A DNA stretch of 8,822 bases from Weeksellaceae bacterium (GTDB taxonomy: Bacteria; Bacteroidota; Bacteroidia; Flavobacteriales; Weeksellaceae), in assembly GCA_028698395.1 (NCBI GenBank), contig JAQVDG010000064.1, forward strand, positions 1-8,822, in the 5' to 3' direction. The position numbers and the translations under genes were made by a program. This document shows, piece after piece, positions 1 to 6,578 of this stretch; position 1 is the first letter of the stretch, and the number at the start of each line of letters is the position of its first letter. The notes beneath the pieces are model-generated. The model had not been told where the DNA came from and made no database searches. It saw only the letters and a list, made by a program, of their open reading frames with translations.

Positions 1-1
1 T

Positions 2-2824
2 GCCAATCTAAAATATGGAACCGATTTAGATAAAACGATGCAAGATGCTCAACGCTATATTGATAACATTCGTAAGGACTTGCCAAAAGATATTTTAAGC
101 CCTGAGATGAGCAAAGTATCGCCCAACGATTTGCCGATAATGTCGGTAAGTGCAACGAGCAATCTAAAACCAACCGAGTTTTATCAAAAAATGAAAGATG
201 ACTATCTGCCTCAAATTCAACAAATAAAAGGCGTGGCAGAAATCACCATTTTAGGCGGAGAAGAACGAGAAATACAAGTAAAAGTAGATAAGGAAAAACT
301 GAAATTGTATAAAATTTCCTTGTATCAAGTCGTAGAAGCAATTAACCGTTCGGGTATTGATTTACCAGCAGGAAAAATTCAGACTGAAACAGAAAACAAC
401 TCTGTACGATTGGTTGGAAAGTACAATGATATTGCAGATATACAGAACGTTCAAATAGCAATGCCCTTTCCGGGAAGTCCTGTTTATGTAAAAGATATTG
501 CCGTAGTAACAGACGGTATCAAAGAAATTACTTCATACAGCCGTTTTAACGGAAAAACAGGAATTGGTTTAATGGTCAAAAAACAAGGCGATGCGAATGC
601 TATTGATGTTTCTACTTTGATTAAAGAAAAGTTTCAATCTATTGAAGAACACAATGCCAATTCTGATGTGAAATTTGTTGTTACAGACGACAGTACGGAC
701 AATACCATTGCAGCCGTTAATTCAGTAGTTGTCGATTTAATAATGGCAGTCATTTTAGTATCTCTTGTAATGTTACTATTCCTAAGAAGTTACCGAAACG
801 CATTAATCGTTGCTGTTGCCATTCCAACTTCTCTAATAACAGCTTTTGGAACAATGTGGCTATTAGGTTACACGCTCAACCTAATGACGCTTTTGGCAAT
901 GTCTTTAGTTATTGGAGTTTTGGTAGATGATGCCACCGTGGTTTTAGAAAATATACAACGCCATTTGGATATGGGCAAAGACAAGCGAAAAGCAGCAATG
1001 GACGGACGAATGGAGATTGGTTTTTCTGCTGTTTCTATTACTTTGGTGGACGTAGTCGTTTTTGTACCAATTCTATTTTTACAGGTTTTTGTTGCAGATA
1101 TGCTTCAACAGTTTTCGGTAGTTATTATTGTAACCGTTTTAACGAGTTTATTAGTCGGTTTTACCTTAACACCTTGGTTGGCTTCACGAATTGGAGAAAA
1201 GGATAATTTAAAGCCTTCTAATATTTTCAATCGTTTTTTATTGTGGTTTGAAAAACAATTAGACCGTTTCATCAATTGGTATAGTGGTACATTGAAATGG
1301 GTTTTAAACCATAAACTTATTTTTACAGGCTTTGTTCTTTTACTTTTTGTCGGAACTGCCGTGATGATGAAACAGGGAATTATCGGAAAAGAATTGATTG
1401 CAACAGGCGACCAAGGAAAATTTCGTTTAGCATTAGAATTTGATAAAAATGTTTCCATTGAACAAAACAACAAAGTTTCTGAAAAGATAGAAACATACAT
1501 TTTACAGCAACCCGAAGTAGAAAGCGTATTTAGTAATGTTGGCGGCCCAAGTACAGGAATTGGAAGTTTGGGAGTTGGTTCTGCAAATAAAACAGAATTT
1601 ACGGTTCAATTAAAATCCAAAAAAGAAATCAACAATCTTTCTACGGAAATTTTTATGCGAAAACTACGTGATGATTTACAAAGTGATTTTTCGGGAGTAA
1701 ATTATTCTATAATGACATTGGGATTAATTCCACGAACCGCACCGATTGAAATTACATTAAGCGGAAGCGATTTAAATAAAGTAATGCAAACAGGGAATGA
1801 TTTAAAAAGCATTATCGAAAAAATACCGGGAGCGGATAATGTTCGTCTTTCAGTAGAAACAGGAAGTCCTGAACTAAAAGTTATCCCCGACAAAGATAAA
1901 ATGCAACGTTTAGGATTAAATACGGCTTATGTGGGCATAAATTTACGAACCGCTTTTACAGGAAATGACGATGCCACTTTAACTGAAGACGGAACAGAAT
2001 ATCCCGTTCGTATATGGTTAGATAAATTTAGTCGCCAAAATGAAGACGACATCAAGCAATTGAATATTATCAATCCAATGGGCGTTCCCATTGAAGTATC
2101 ACAAATTGCAAGTATAGAAAAAGACAATTCGCCCTCACTTTTAGAGCGTAAAGACCGTCAACCTGCCGTTACACTAACTGCCGATGCCTTAGGTCGTCCG
2201 TCAGGGACAGTAGCCGATGATGTGGTGGCTTATATCAACAAAAATCCTTTGCCAGACGGCATACAAATGACTTGGGGAAGTGATATTAAAAGGCAAAACG
2301 ACAGCTTTGGTGCATTGGGTTCTGTTTTGTTGATTTCCTTTGTGCTAATCTATCTGATTATGGTGGCATTATATGACAGTTATATTTATCCGTTTGTTGC
2401 CTTATTTGCTATTCCAGTTGCTGCAATCGGAGCATTTTTAGCACTTAATTTATCATTAAGTAATTTAAGTTTATTCGCTTTATTAGGATTGATAATGTTG
2501 ATGGGATTAGTGACCAAAAATTCCATTTTAATCGTGGACTTTACCAACCAAATGAAAGCAGAAGGAAAGCACTACAAAGAAGCCATTGTTTTGGCAAGTA
2601 AAGGAAGAATGCGACCTATTTTGATGACTACTTTATCAATGGCTATCGGAATGTTACCTATTGCATTAGCAACAGGAACATCAGCCGAATGGAAAAACGG
2701 ATTGGCCTGGGTGATTATTGGCGGTTTGCTTTCGTCATTGGCTTTAACCGTTTATTTAGTTCCAATGGTTTATGATGTGGTAGATAGTGTAAAAGAAAAA
2801 TTTAGCAATAGAAAAAAATCTTAA
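2..2824 (+). CDS. RND efflux pump inner-membrane permease, 5' end missing (HAE1/AcrB-like)
   Basis: This is the inner-membrane subunit of a tripartite resistance-nodulation-division pump, which exports small molecules using the proton gradient. The frame is open from base 2, so the start codon lies off the left edge; 940 codons are visible. Seen in the protein: periplasmic porter-domain sequence, then membrane helices around visible residues 240-390 with the paired acidic residues of helix 4 (VLVDDATVVLEN, Asp 309/310), a second porter half, and a second helix block with the conserved lysine (GLVTKNSILIVDF, Lys 839). Against AcrB (Asp407/408, Lys940) this implies about 100 missing N-terminal residues. 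The Asp-Asp and Lys relay residues are intact, so the pump is probably functional. The sequence resembles drug/hydrophobe rather than metal pumps, but the substrate cannot be read. The adaptor and outer-membrane genes are presumably upstream. Confidence 0.95.
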   Translation, partial: ANLKYGTDLDKTMQDAQRYIDNIRKDLPKDILSPEMSKVSPNDLPIMSVSATSNLKPTEFYQKMKDDYLPQIQQIKGVAEITILGGEEREIQVKVDKEKLKLYKISLYQVVEAINRSGIDLPAGKIQTETENNSVRLVGKYNDIADIQNVQIAMPFPGSPVYVKDIAVVTDGIKEITSYSRFNGKTGIGLMVKKQGDANAIDVSTLIKEKFQSIEEHNANSDVKFVVTDDSTDNTIAAVNSVVVDLIMAVILVSLVMLLFLRSYRNALIVAVAIPTSLITAFGTMWLLGYTLNLMTLLAMSLVIGVLVDDATVVLENIQRHLDMGKDKRKAAMDGRMEIGFSAVSITLVDVVVFVPILFLQVFVADMLQQFSVVIIVTVLTSLLVGFTLTPWLASRIGEKDNLKPSNIFNRFLLWFEKQLDRFINWYSGTLKWVLNHKLIFTGFVLLLFVGTAVMMKQGIIGKELIATGDQGKFRLALEFDKNVSIEQNNKVSEKIETYILQQPEVESVFSNVGGPSTGIGSLGVGSANKTEFTVQLKSKKEINNLSTEIFMRKLRDDLQSDFSGVNYSIMTLGLIPRTAPIEITLSGSDLNKVMQTGNDLKSIIEKIPGADNVRLSVETGSPELKVIPDKDKMQRLGLNTAYVGINLRTAFTGNDDATLTEDGTEYPVRIWLDKFSRQNEDDIKQLNIINPMGVPIEVSQIASIEKDNSPSLLERKDRQPAVTLTADALGRPSGTVADDVVAYINKNPLPDGIQMTWGSDIKRQNDSFGALGSVLLISFVLIYLIMVALYDSYIYPFVALFAIPVAAIGAFLALNLSLSNLSLFALLGLIMLMGLVTKNSILIVDFTNQMKAEGKHYKEAIVLASKGRMRPILMTTLSMAIGMLPIALATGTSAEWKNGLAWVIIGGLLSSLALTVYLVPMVYDVVDSVKEKFSNRKKS

Positions 2825-2825
2825 A

Positions 2826-3272
2826 ATGAAAAAAACAATCATTCTTATCATTACACCTTTAATGTTATTATTGAGCTCTTTTAAAGATGATTTTAATGAG
2901 CAAAACAGCTTAACAGTAGAAGTTGAAAACTTGAGAAATTCAAAAGGAACTGTTCAAATAACATTGTACAACAAAGACGGTTCTATTCCTGATGAACATT
3001 ATAAAAATTACTTTAAAATGGAAAAAGCAAGTATTATAAATGGAAAATCTCAATGTACATTTTCAAATTTGCCAAAAGGCAGTTATGCAGTAAACATTTT
3101 GCACGATGAAAATATTAACGGAAAGATTGACAAGGGATTGATTTTACCAAAAGAAGGAATTGGATTTTCAAATTATACTTCAATAGGATTAACCAACAGA
3201 CCGAATTTTAAAAAAGCAAGTTTTGAATTGACCCAAAATAAGACAATTAAAGTAAAAGTGATTTATATGTAA
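2826..3272 (+). CDS. DUF2141 family secreted protein
   Basis: This is a 148-residue protein. It starts with a lysine pair and a hydrophobic stretch (MKKTIILIITPLMLLLSSF), which reads as a Sec signal peptide, so it is probably periplasmic or exported. The rest is a beta-rich domain with the DUF2141 hallmarks: an early 'V.v..lrn.kG.v.i.Ly' strand, 'lpkGsYAVnilHDeN.NGkiD' around residues 80-101, and 'PKEGIGFSN' around 109-117. The biochemical function of the family is unknown. The ATG comes one base after the stop of the pump gene, so the two are almost certainly co-transcribed and probably translationally coupled. A role connected with the pump or envelope is an inference from position only. 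Confidence 0.88.
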   Translation: MKKTIILIITPLMLLLSSFKDDFNEQNSLTVEVENLRNSKGTVQITLYNKDGSIPDEHYKNYFKMEKASIINGKSQCTFSNLPKGSYAVNILHDENINGKIDKGLILPKEGIGFSNYTSIGLTNRPNFKKASFELTQNKTIKVKVIYM

Positions 3273-3283
3273 TCCAACACACC

Positions 3284-3347
3284 GTGTAAGCACATCTCGC
3301 ATTCGCACAAAGCCACGCTAAAGCCAAAATGCGAGAAGAGCTTACAC
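3284..3347. repeat. Large imperfect inverted repeat after the pump operon, possible terminator
   Basis: Arms of 20 bases at 3284-3303 and 3328-3347 are complementary at 18 of 20 positions, separated by a 24-base loop. It begins 12 bases after the DUF2141 stop codon, so it is well placed as a transcription terminator or 3' mRNA stabiliser for the pump operon. There is no T-tract directly after it, which argues against a simple intrinsic terminator. It could also be a mobile-element end or a dispersed palindrome. Confidence 0.55.
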
Positions 3348-3474
3348 AACCTACCCTAAAAAATTATTTTCCCCTCCCTTTCTAAAAATTTTAAAACCTG
3401 CACCTCACAGCCGACACGACAGCAAAATACAGAACATACAAGAATTAAAAACACGTAAGACAATACGGCAGCCT
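3348..3474. other. Non-coding spacer between hairpin and first cassette repeat
   Basis: This is AT-rich spacer with a short C-rich tract near 3371-3380. No open frame with coding character, RNA gene or clear promoter was seen. If the repeat at 3475 is the end of an older cassette, this stretch would be what remains of that cassette's 3' part. Confidence 0.4.
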
Positions 3475-3604
3475 GTAACAAGCGGTTTGAACGCAAGGCG
3501 GGTAAATCGCTTCGATTGAACATTTTCGGTAAGAAAAAGCATTATCTTCGTATCAACATTTATTGGTAAAAACCGCCCTGCATCAAGCCGCCAAAACGTT
3601 AGCG
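3475..3604 (+). repeat. attC-like inverted repeat, copy 1
   Basis: The left arm (3475-3502) starts with GTAAC and ends in AAGGCGGG. The right arm (3573-3604) starts with CCGCCCTGCA and ends in CGTTAGCG. The inner arms pair imperfectly: GCGG, TTGA, GCA and GGCGG blocks all find complements in order. About 70 bases of loop lie between. The right half (AACATTT, TAAAAA, CCGCCC, then CGTTAnCnGTCATTnTA) aligns with copy 3. The AAC...GTT core spacing resembles an integron attC site read with its cassette gene upstream. The cores deviate from RYYYAAC/GTTRRRY, so this is called attC-like only. Confidence 0.6.
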
Positions 3605-3639
3605 GTCATTGTAGAACGACACAACACCAACATTAAATA

Positions 3640-4056
3640 ATGGACAAAATGAATGGACAAATAGAACATATCAATCCTGACGGACTTTCCAAAAATCCTG
3701 CCTTTTCACAAATAATAACGACACAGGGAAACGGCAAGACAATTTACATTGGAGGACAAAATTCCGTAAATGAAAATCGGGAAATAATTGGCAAGGGCGA
3801 CATTGCCCGACAGACCGAACAAGTAATGAAGAATTTACAAACTGCCCTTTCGGCTTGTGGTGCAACTTTTGACAATCTTGTAAAACTTTCCATTTATGTT
3901 GTTCAGGGACAAAATTTGTATGGTGCTTTTCAAACTTCTCAAAAGTTTTTTGGCAACCAGACAAACCCACCTGTAATTTCTGTTCTCATTGTAGCAGGTT
4001 TGGCAAATCCTGACTTTTTAGTTGAAATTGATGCAACTGCATTTATTCCCGAATAA
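3640..4056 (+). CDS. RidA/YjgF-family protein lacking the catalytic arginine
   Basis: This 138-residue protein has the single-domain length and the trimeric chorismate-mutase-like fold signature of the Rid family: a 'TIYIGGQNSVN' strand near 34-44, 'QTEQVMKNLQTALSACGATFDNLVKLSIYV' at 58-87, and 'FLVEIDATAFIPE' at the C-terminus. Classic RidA hydrolyses reactive enamine/imine intermediates with Arg105 in a 'PARS' motif. Here the aligned segment reads TNPPVISV, with Val112 where the arginine should be; the glutamate of 'VEI' (Glu129) is kept. It therefore probably belongs to a non-canonical Rid subgroup with unknown activity. The start at 3640 is the first ATG; ATG 3649 is an alternative. No Shine-Dalgarno sequence is visible. 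The gene lies 35 bases after repeat copy 1 and 9 bases before the SRPBCC gene. Confidence 0.88.
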   Translation: MDKMNGQIEHINPDGLSKNPAFSQIITTQGNGKTIYIGGQNSVNENREIIGKGDIARQTEQVMKNLQTALSACGATFDNLVKLSIYVVQGQNLYGAFQTSQKFFGNQTNPPVISVLIVAGLANPDFLVEIDATAFIPE

Positions 4057-4061
4057 TTTTG
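4028..4061 (+). promoter_or_regulatory. Possible Bacteroidota promoter before the SRPBCC gene
   Basis: TAATTTTG at 4054-4061 fits the Bacteroidota -7 consensus TAnnTTTG. It begins at the ridA stop codon and ends 4 bases before the next ATG. A weak TTG at 4028-4030 lies 23 bases upstream as a possible -33 element. The transcript would be leaderless. The match may be chance in AT-rich DNA. Confidence 0.3.
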
Positions 4062-4065
4062 ACGT

Positions 4066-4434
4066 ATGGAAAAAAGAACTATTGGAGAGACAAAGGACAC
4101 CGGTTGGCAATTTGGAATTAGAAAAAGTATTCCATTAAGTGTAACCGAAGTTTGGGACTTTTTGTTTTCAACTAATGGAGAAAAACTTTGGCTGAACGGT
4201 GCTGACAAAGAATTTTCAACGTTAAAAAACTTATCGCATATAAGGACAAAATGGAAGCTAAAAGATTGGACAAACCAAGCAACCCTTCAAATGCGAGTAA
4301 TTGCAAACAAAGACAAAACGACTATTGCTTTTCACATTGAGAAATTATTAGACGAAAAACAAAGAGAAGAAACGAAAAAATATTGGGATAACGTGATAAA
4401 AACATTGACCGAAAGAATAACAACGAACCGCTAA
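4066..4434 (+). CDS. SRPBCC (AHSA1/START-like) domain protein
   Basis: This 122-residue protein resembles the small Bacteroidota SRPBCC/AHSA1-like group. An N-terminal 'IRKSIPLSVTEVWDFLFS' segment (18-35) is the typical first strand plus helix of the helix-grip fold. Strands with 'TKWKLKDW' and 'TTIAFHIEKL' follow, then the long C-terminal helix (96-117). These folds bind hydrophobic ligands in a central cavity; no catalytic residue or ligand can be assigned. It sits 9 bases after the Rid gene and is probably co-expressed with it. The last codons (ITTNR and the TAA) fall inside the conserved left flank and core of repeat copy 2, so the C-terminal tail is supplied by the repeat. Confidence 0.78.
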   Translation: MEKRTIGETKDTGWQFGIRKSIPLSVTEVWDFLFSTNGEKLWLNGADKEFSTLKNLSHIRTKWKLKDWTNQATLQMRVIANKDKTTIAFHIEKLLDEKQREETKKYWDNVIKTLTERITTNR

Positions 4435-4466
4435 CATCGTATTGGCAATAGGCGGGACGTTAGCAG
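4429..4466 (+). repeat. attC-like repeat, copy 2, internally shortened
   Basis: The left core CGCTAAC (4429-4435) and left arm ending in AGGCGGG are followed directly by the right core ACGTTAGCAG and then TCATTGTA. The loop and the CCGCCC right arm present in copies 1 and 3 are missing. The 17-base flank and core AACAACGAACCGCTAAC (4419-4435) is identical to the one in copy 3 (5580-5596). It may be a deletion derivative or a junction of two cassettes. Confidence 0.6.
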
Positions 4467-4509
4467 TCATTGTAACACACCCTCCTACAAAAACCAACAA
4501 CGACTTGAC

Positions 4510-4535
4510 GCTATGCCAATGAGCTATGCCAATGA
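4510..4535 (+). repeat. 13-bp perfect tandem duplication
   Basis: GCTATGCCAATGA occurs twice in a row (4510-4522 and 4523-4535). Its TGCCAAT core is complementary to ATTGGCA (4441-4447) in the left arm of repeat copy 2, so the duplicated block could be a displaced right arm of that shortened repeat. Confidence 0.8.
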
Positions 4536-4572
4536 AAAGATTTAGTAAAATCCTGATTTTCGTGGTGACTTT

Positions 4573-4914
4573 ATGAAAGAATTTCTATACGACAACAGAA
4601 TATATTATAACTCTATTGAGTTTGCTATGGCACACATAGGAGGAACTTGGAAAATTCCAATTCTATTGTGCCTTCGGAACGGTTCGGTTCGCTATGGCGA
4701 TTTGAAAAAAGCTATTCCTCATATTTCTGACAAAATGCTATTTAGTAACTTACGGGAATTGGAAAATAAAAATATGCTTACACGGCAGTCATTTTTAGAA
4801 AAACCGCCTCGGGTGGAGTATCAACTTACCGAAAAGGCAAAAAAAGCGTTGCCAATTATTGACCAATTATCAGAATATGGTACTTTCCTGATGAAAGAAA
4901 CTGGAATTGATTGA
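4573..4914 (+). CDS. HxlR-family winged-helix transcriptional regulator
   Basis: This is a 113-residue single-domain DNA-binding protein. HxlR hallmarks are clear: 'IGGTWKIPILLCL' (22-34), 'VRYGDLKKAIPHISDKMLFSNLRELE' (39-64, the recognition helix region), and the wing motif 'EKPPRVEYQLTEKAKKAL' (76-93). Family members are usually dimers that sense electrophiles, oxidants or aldehydes, often through a cysteine just before the first helix. Here that position is aromatic (Tyr11/Tyr12) and the only cysteine is Cys33, so a classical N-terminal thiol switch is unlikely. It starts about 100 bases after repeat copy 2 and lies upstream of the VOC gene. A palindrome in the gap is a good candidate operator. 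Confidence 0.9.
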   Translation: MKEFLYDNRIYYNSIEFAMAHIGGTWKIPILLCLRNGSVRYGDLKKAIPHISDKMLFSNLRELENKNMLTRQSFLEKPPRVEYQLTEKAKKALPIIDQLSEYGTFLMKETGID

Positions 4915-4963
4915 GTATAATAAAATATTAAAACCTTATAAACAAGCAACTTACATCCGATTT

Positions 4964-4989
4964 CTTTATATACAAAAAAGTATATAGAG
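4964..4989. promoter_or_regulatory. Palindromic candidate operator upstream of the VOC gene
   Basis: TATATAC (4967-4973) and GTATATA (4980-4986) are perfect complements around six A residues. The symmetry extends to about ten bases per arm if one T/G mismatch is allowed. Known HxlR/QsrR-type sites are palindromes built from GTATA/TATAC halves, so this fits binding by the adjacent regulator. It lies about 25-30 bases before a -7-like element, where it would overlap the -33 region and block or recruit polymerase. Confidence 0.5.
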
Positions 4990-5011
4990 AATTCTCAAAA
5001 GAAATAAATTG

Positions 5012-5019
5012 TAATTTTG
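5012..5019 (+). promoter_or_regulatory. -7 promoter element for the VOC gene
   Basis: TAATTTTG matches TAnnTTTG exactly and lies 28 bases before ATG 5048. No clear TTTG -33 box is found at the expected distance; the candidate HxlR palindrome occupies that area. This suggests a weak or regulator-dependent promoter. Confidence 0.45.
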
Positions 5020-5047
5020 TCGCTCAACATTTAAATAAGAAATAGTG

Positions 5048-5566
5048 ATGAAAATTAAAAACAATAAAATGGCAGAAAAAGAAGACAATAAAACATTTAC
5101 CCCATTTATGCACACCGCATTCAGAGTAAGTGACGTGGACAGAGCAATTGAATTCTACGGGAAATTTGGATTTAAGAACACTTATTCTGTTCCAGGAGAA
5201 TTAAACGAAACTTTAATTTGTTTTTTAGAATACGGTGGTCATATTTTGATTGTAGCAAGGTTAAAAGGACTTCCATACCCAATGACACCTCGTGAAAGTG
5301 CAATTCAAGAAGGACCTCGTGGACTTGGGACAAAAATTTCATTTAACGTTGCTGACTTAGACTTTGCATATGAACTTTGTATTTCTGAAAAATGTGAGAT
5401 TACTATGGAACCAATGGAAGAATTATGGGGCGATAGAATTTTCACCTGTTTAGACCCATTTGGTTACGAATTACAAATTCATCAGAATGTCAAAAAATAT
5501 ATGAATGAAGACGACCTGACCAAAGCGTACCAATCAGTTTGGTTAGACGAAAAAAATAAAGTGTAA
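5048..5566 (+). CDS. VOC superfamily protein (glyoxalase/bleomycin-resistance fold)
   Basis: This 172-residue protein is a vicinal-oxygen-chelate fold member with two beta-alpha-beta-beta-beta halves. 'MHTAFRVSDVDRAIEFYGKFGF' (21-42) opens the first half. 'GLGTKISFNVADLDFAYEL' (92-110) and 'LWGDRIFTCLDPFGYELQIHQ' (127-147) make the second, the last being a strong glyoxalase-type signature. His22 and Glu142, the residue before LQIHQ, are candidate metal ligands. Substrates range from methylglyoxal-glutathione to antibiotics and cannot be told here. ATG 5048 was chosen; a GTG at 5045 and an ATG at 5069 are in frame, and the shorter form (MAEKEDNK...) is possible. It is likely controlled by the HxlR regulator upstream. 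It ends 23 bases before the core of repeat copy 3. Confidence 0.85.
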   Translation: MKIKNNKMAEKEDNKTFTPFMHTAFRVSDVDRAIEFYGKFGFKNTYSVPGELNETLICFLEYGGHILIVARLKGLPYPMTPRESAIQEGPRGLGTKISFNVADLDFAYELCISEKCEITMEPMEELWGDRIFTCLDPFGYELQIHQNVKKYMNEDDLTKAYQSVWLDEKNKV

Positions 5567-5589
5567 AGTATGAAAGAAAAACAACGAAC

Positions 5590-5723
5590 CGCTAACAGCA
5601 GATTTGCAAAAGGCGGGATTTCGTGCTCCACAGACAGTTTTGGGGTTAATGAAAGTTTAGTTCTCCGAATAAACATTTGTGCTAAAAAGCCCGCCCGAAC
5701 GCCAAGCCCCAAACCGTTATCTG
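5590..5723 (+). repeat. attC-like inverted repeat, copy 3
   Basis: The left core CGCTAAC (5590-5596) is followed by a left arm with TTTGCAAAAGGCGGG (5603-5617). The right arm CCCGCCCG (5690-5697) leads to the right core CCGTTATCTG (5714-5723). The inner GGCGGG and CCGCCC blocks pair. The left arm matches copy 4 (TAAC...ATTTTGCAAAAG-GCGGG). The right half matches copy 1 (AACATTT, TAAAAA, CCGCCC, GTCATT, CGACAC). A 67-codon frame runs through this repeat but has no independent coding evidence. Confidence 0.62.
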
Positions 5724-5813
5724 TCATTCTAAAGCGACACCGCAAAAATCAACAGACAGAAATATTAAACTAAATTTCATAATTTAGCAACCGAATTTTA
5801 ATGATGAAATGTA

Positions 5814-6578
5814 ATGGCGAACAAATATGTAAACTTTATCTCGGACGAACATTTGTTGAACTGCATTGAAAATTTGCACAAATCATATTTACGAGCTAAA
5901 AACAACATTTCAAAAAGGAGTTTCTACACCAACAAAGTTGATACAATCAAACTTACCTTTGACGCTAAATTCAACGATATCAACGAAGACGATTTGATAC
6001 AATCGGAAATTCTTCGTCAAATTGATAAATCCATAAATAACTCAATCGGAACATTTCACGAGCAAATTTTAGGTGGAATAAAAGGTTTTGAAGTTGGGAA
6101 TTTAAGCGGTTTTGATATCAAAGCAAATGATGATACACTTTTTGCAGACATCAAGAACAAACATAACACAATGAATAGCAGTTCGGCAGAAGCCCTGTTT
6201 CAAAAATTGGCTCGTTATGCGGACGACTACAAAAAAGCAAAATGTTATTGGGTACAAATTTTAGCGAAAGGAAGTTTTAACGAACATTGGAAAGGCGAAA
6301 TCAATGGAAAAGAATACAGCCATTCAAGAGTTTTTAAAATTTCGGGAGACCAGTTTTATTCTTTGCTTTCGGGACAGAATGATGCACTTTTCCAACTATA
6401 CAAAGCATTACCAAAAGCTATTAAAGATTATTTGAAATCCATAGAAAAAGAAGATAAAATAAAAGAAAGTTCGGCTTTGGAAGAAATTACTTCCGAAATC
6501 GAAAAATCAAAACGCTCTATTCTCGACCAAATTACGTTTGAGAATTACAGCTATTATTTAGGATTTGATAAACTATAA
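5814..6578 (+). CDS. Type II restriction endonuclease, Eco47II-like
   Basis: This 254-residue protein resembles the Eco47II/Sau96I endonuclease family, whose characterised members cut GGNCC. A PD-(D/E)XK-type core is visible: 'FHEQILGGIKGFE' (81-93) with Glu83, 'GFDIK' (99-103) with Asp101, and 'FADIKNKHNT' (110-119) with Asp112 and Lys114 as the D/E-x-K pair. 'SRVFKISGDQFYSLLSG' (171-187) is also typical. It acts on unmethylated foreign DNA; the host is protected by the convergent methyltransferase. The frame is closed by a stop just upstream (5805), fixing ATG 5814 as the first start. The 3' end overlaps the methyltransferase gene by 25 bases tail to tail. No exact -7 element is seen upstream. 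The GGNCC specificity is inferred from the family and is not certain. Confidence 0.85.
   Translation: MANKYVNFISDEHLLNCIENLHKSYLRAKNNISKRSFYTNKVDTIKLTFDAKFNDINEDDLIQSEILRQIDKSINNSIGTFHEQILGGIKGFEVGNLSGFDIKANDDTLFADIKNKHNTMNSSSAEALFQKLARYADDYKKAKCYWVQILAKGSFNEHWKGEINGKEYSHSRVFKISGDQFYSLLSGQNDALFQLYKALPKAIKDYLKSIEKEDKIKESSALEEITSEIEKSKRSILDQITFENYSYYLGFDKL

Larger units (their letters stand above)
3598..4458 (+). mobile_element. Candidate gene cassette 1 (Rid + SRPBCC)
   Basis: The module is bounded on the left by GTTAGCGGTCATTGT (3598-3612) and ends in repeat copy 2, whose left core with its flank reads AACAACGAACCGCTAAC (4419-4435). The two ends are complementary over the first nine bases and, allowing one gap and one mismatch, over about sixteen. 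It holds two same-strand genes. Treating it as one excisable unit is an inference from these ends and from the repeated architecture. Confidence 0.45.
4459..5715 (+). mobile_element. Candidate gene cassette 2 (HxlR regulator + VOC protein)
   Basis: The left end GTTAGCAGTCATTGT (4459-4473) is partly complementary to the right core plus flank AACAACGAACCGCTAAC (5580-5596), with two mismatches and one gap. The module ends in repeat copy 3. Both genes are on the plus strand and form a plausible regulator-target pair. Unit status is inferred from the repeat layout. Confidence 0.42.

Noticed and set aside
1105..2127. Three minus-strand frames of 63-131 codons inside the pump gene
   Set aside because: They lie entirely within the clearly coding RND permease and show no protein family features.
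3671..4208. Two minus-strand frames of 99 and 89 codons over the Rid and SRPBCC genes
   Set aside because: They are antisense to two well-supported genes and have unnatural composition.
5482..5745. 87-codon minus-strand frame over the VOC end and repeat copy 3
   Set aside because: It is antisense to VOC coding and repeat sequence, with no domain.
5570..5773. 67-codon plus-strand frame starting just after the VOC gene
   Set aside because: It runs straight through repeat copy 3, including both arms and the loop, has no recognisable domain and is best explained as translation of the repeat. Similar short hypothetical proteins would be expected wherever the repeat occurs.
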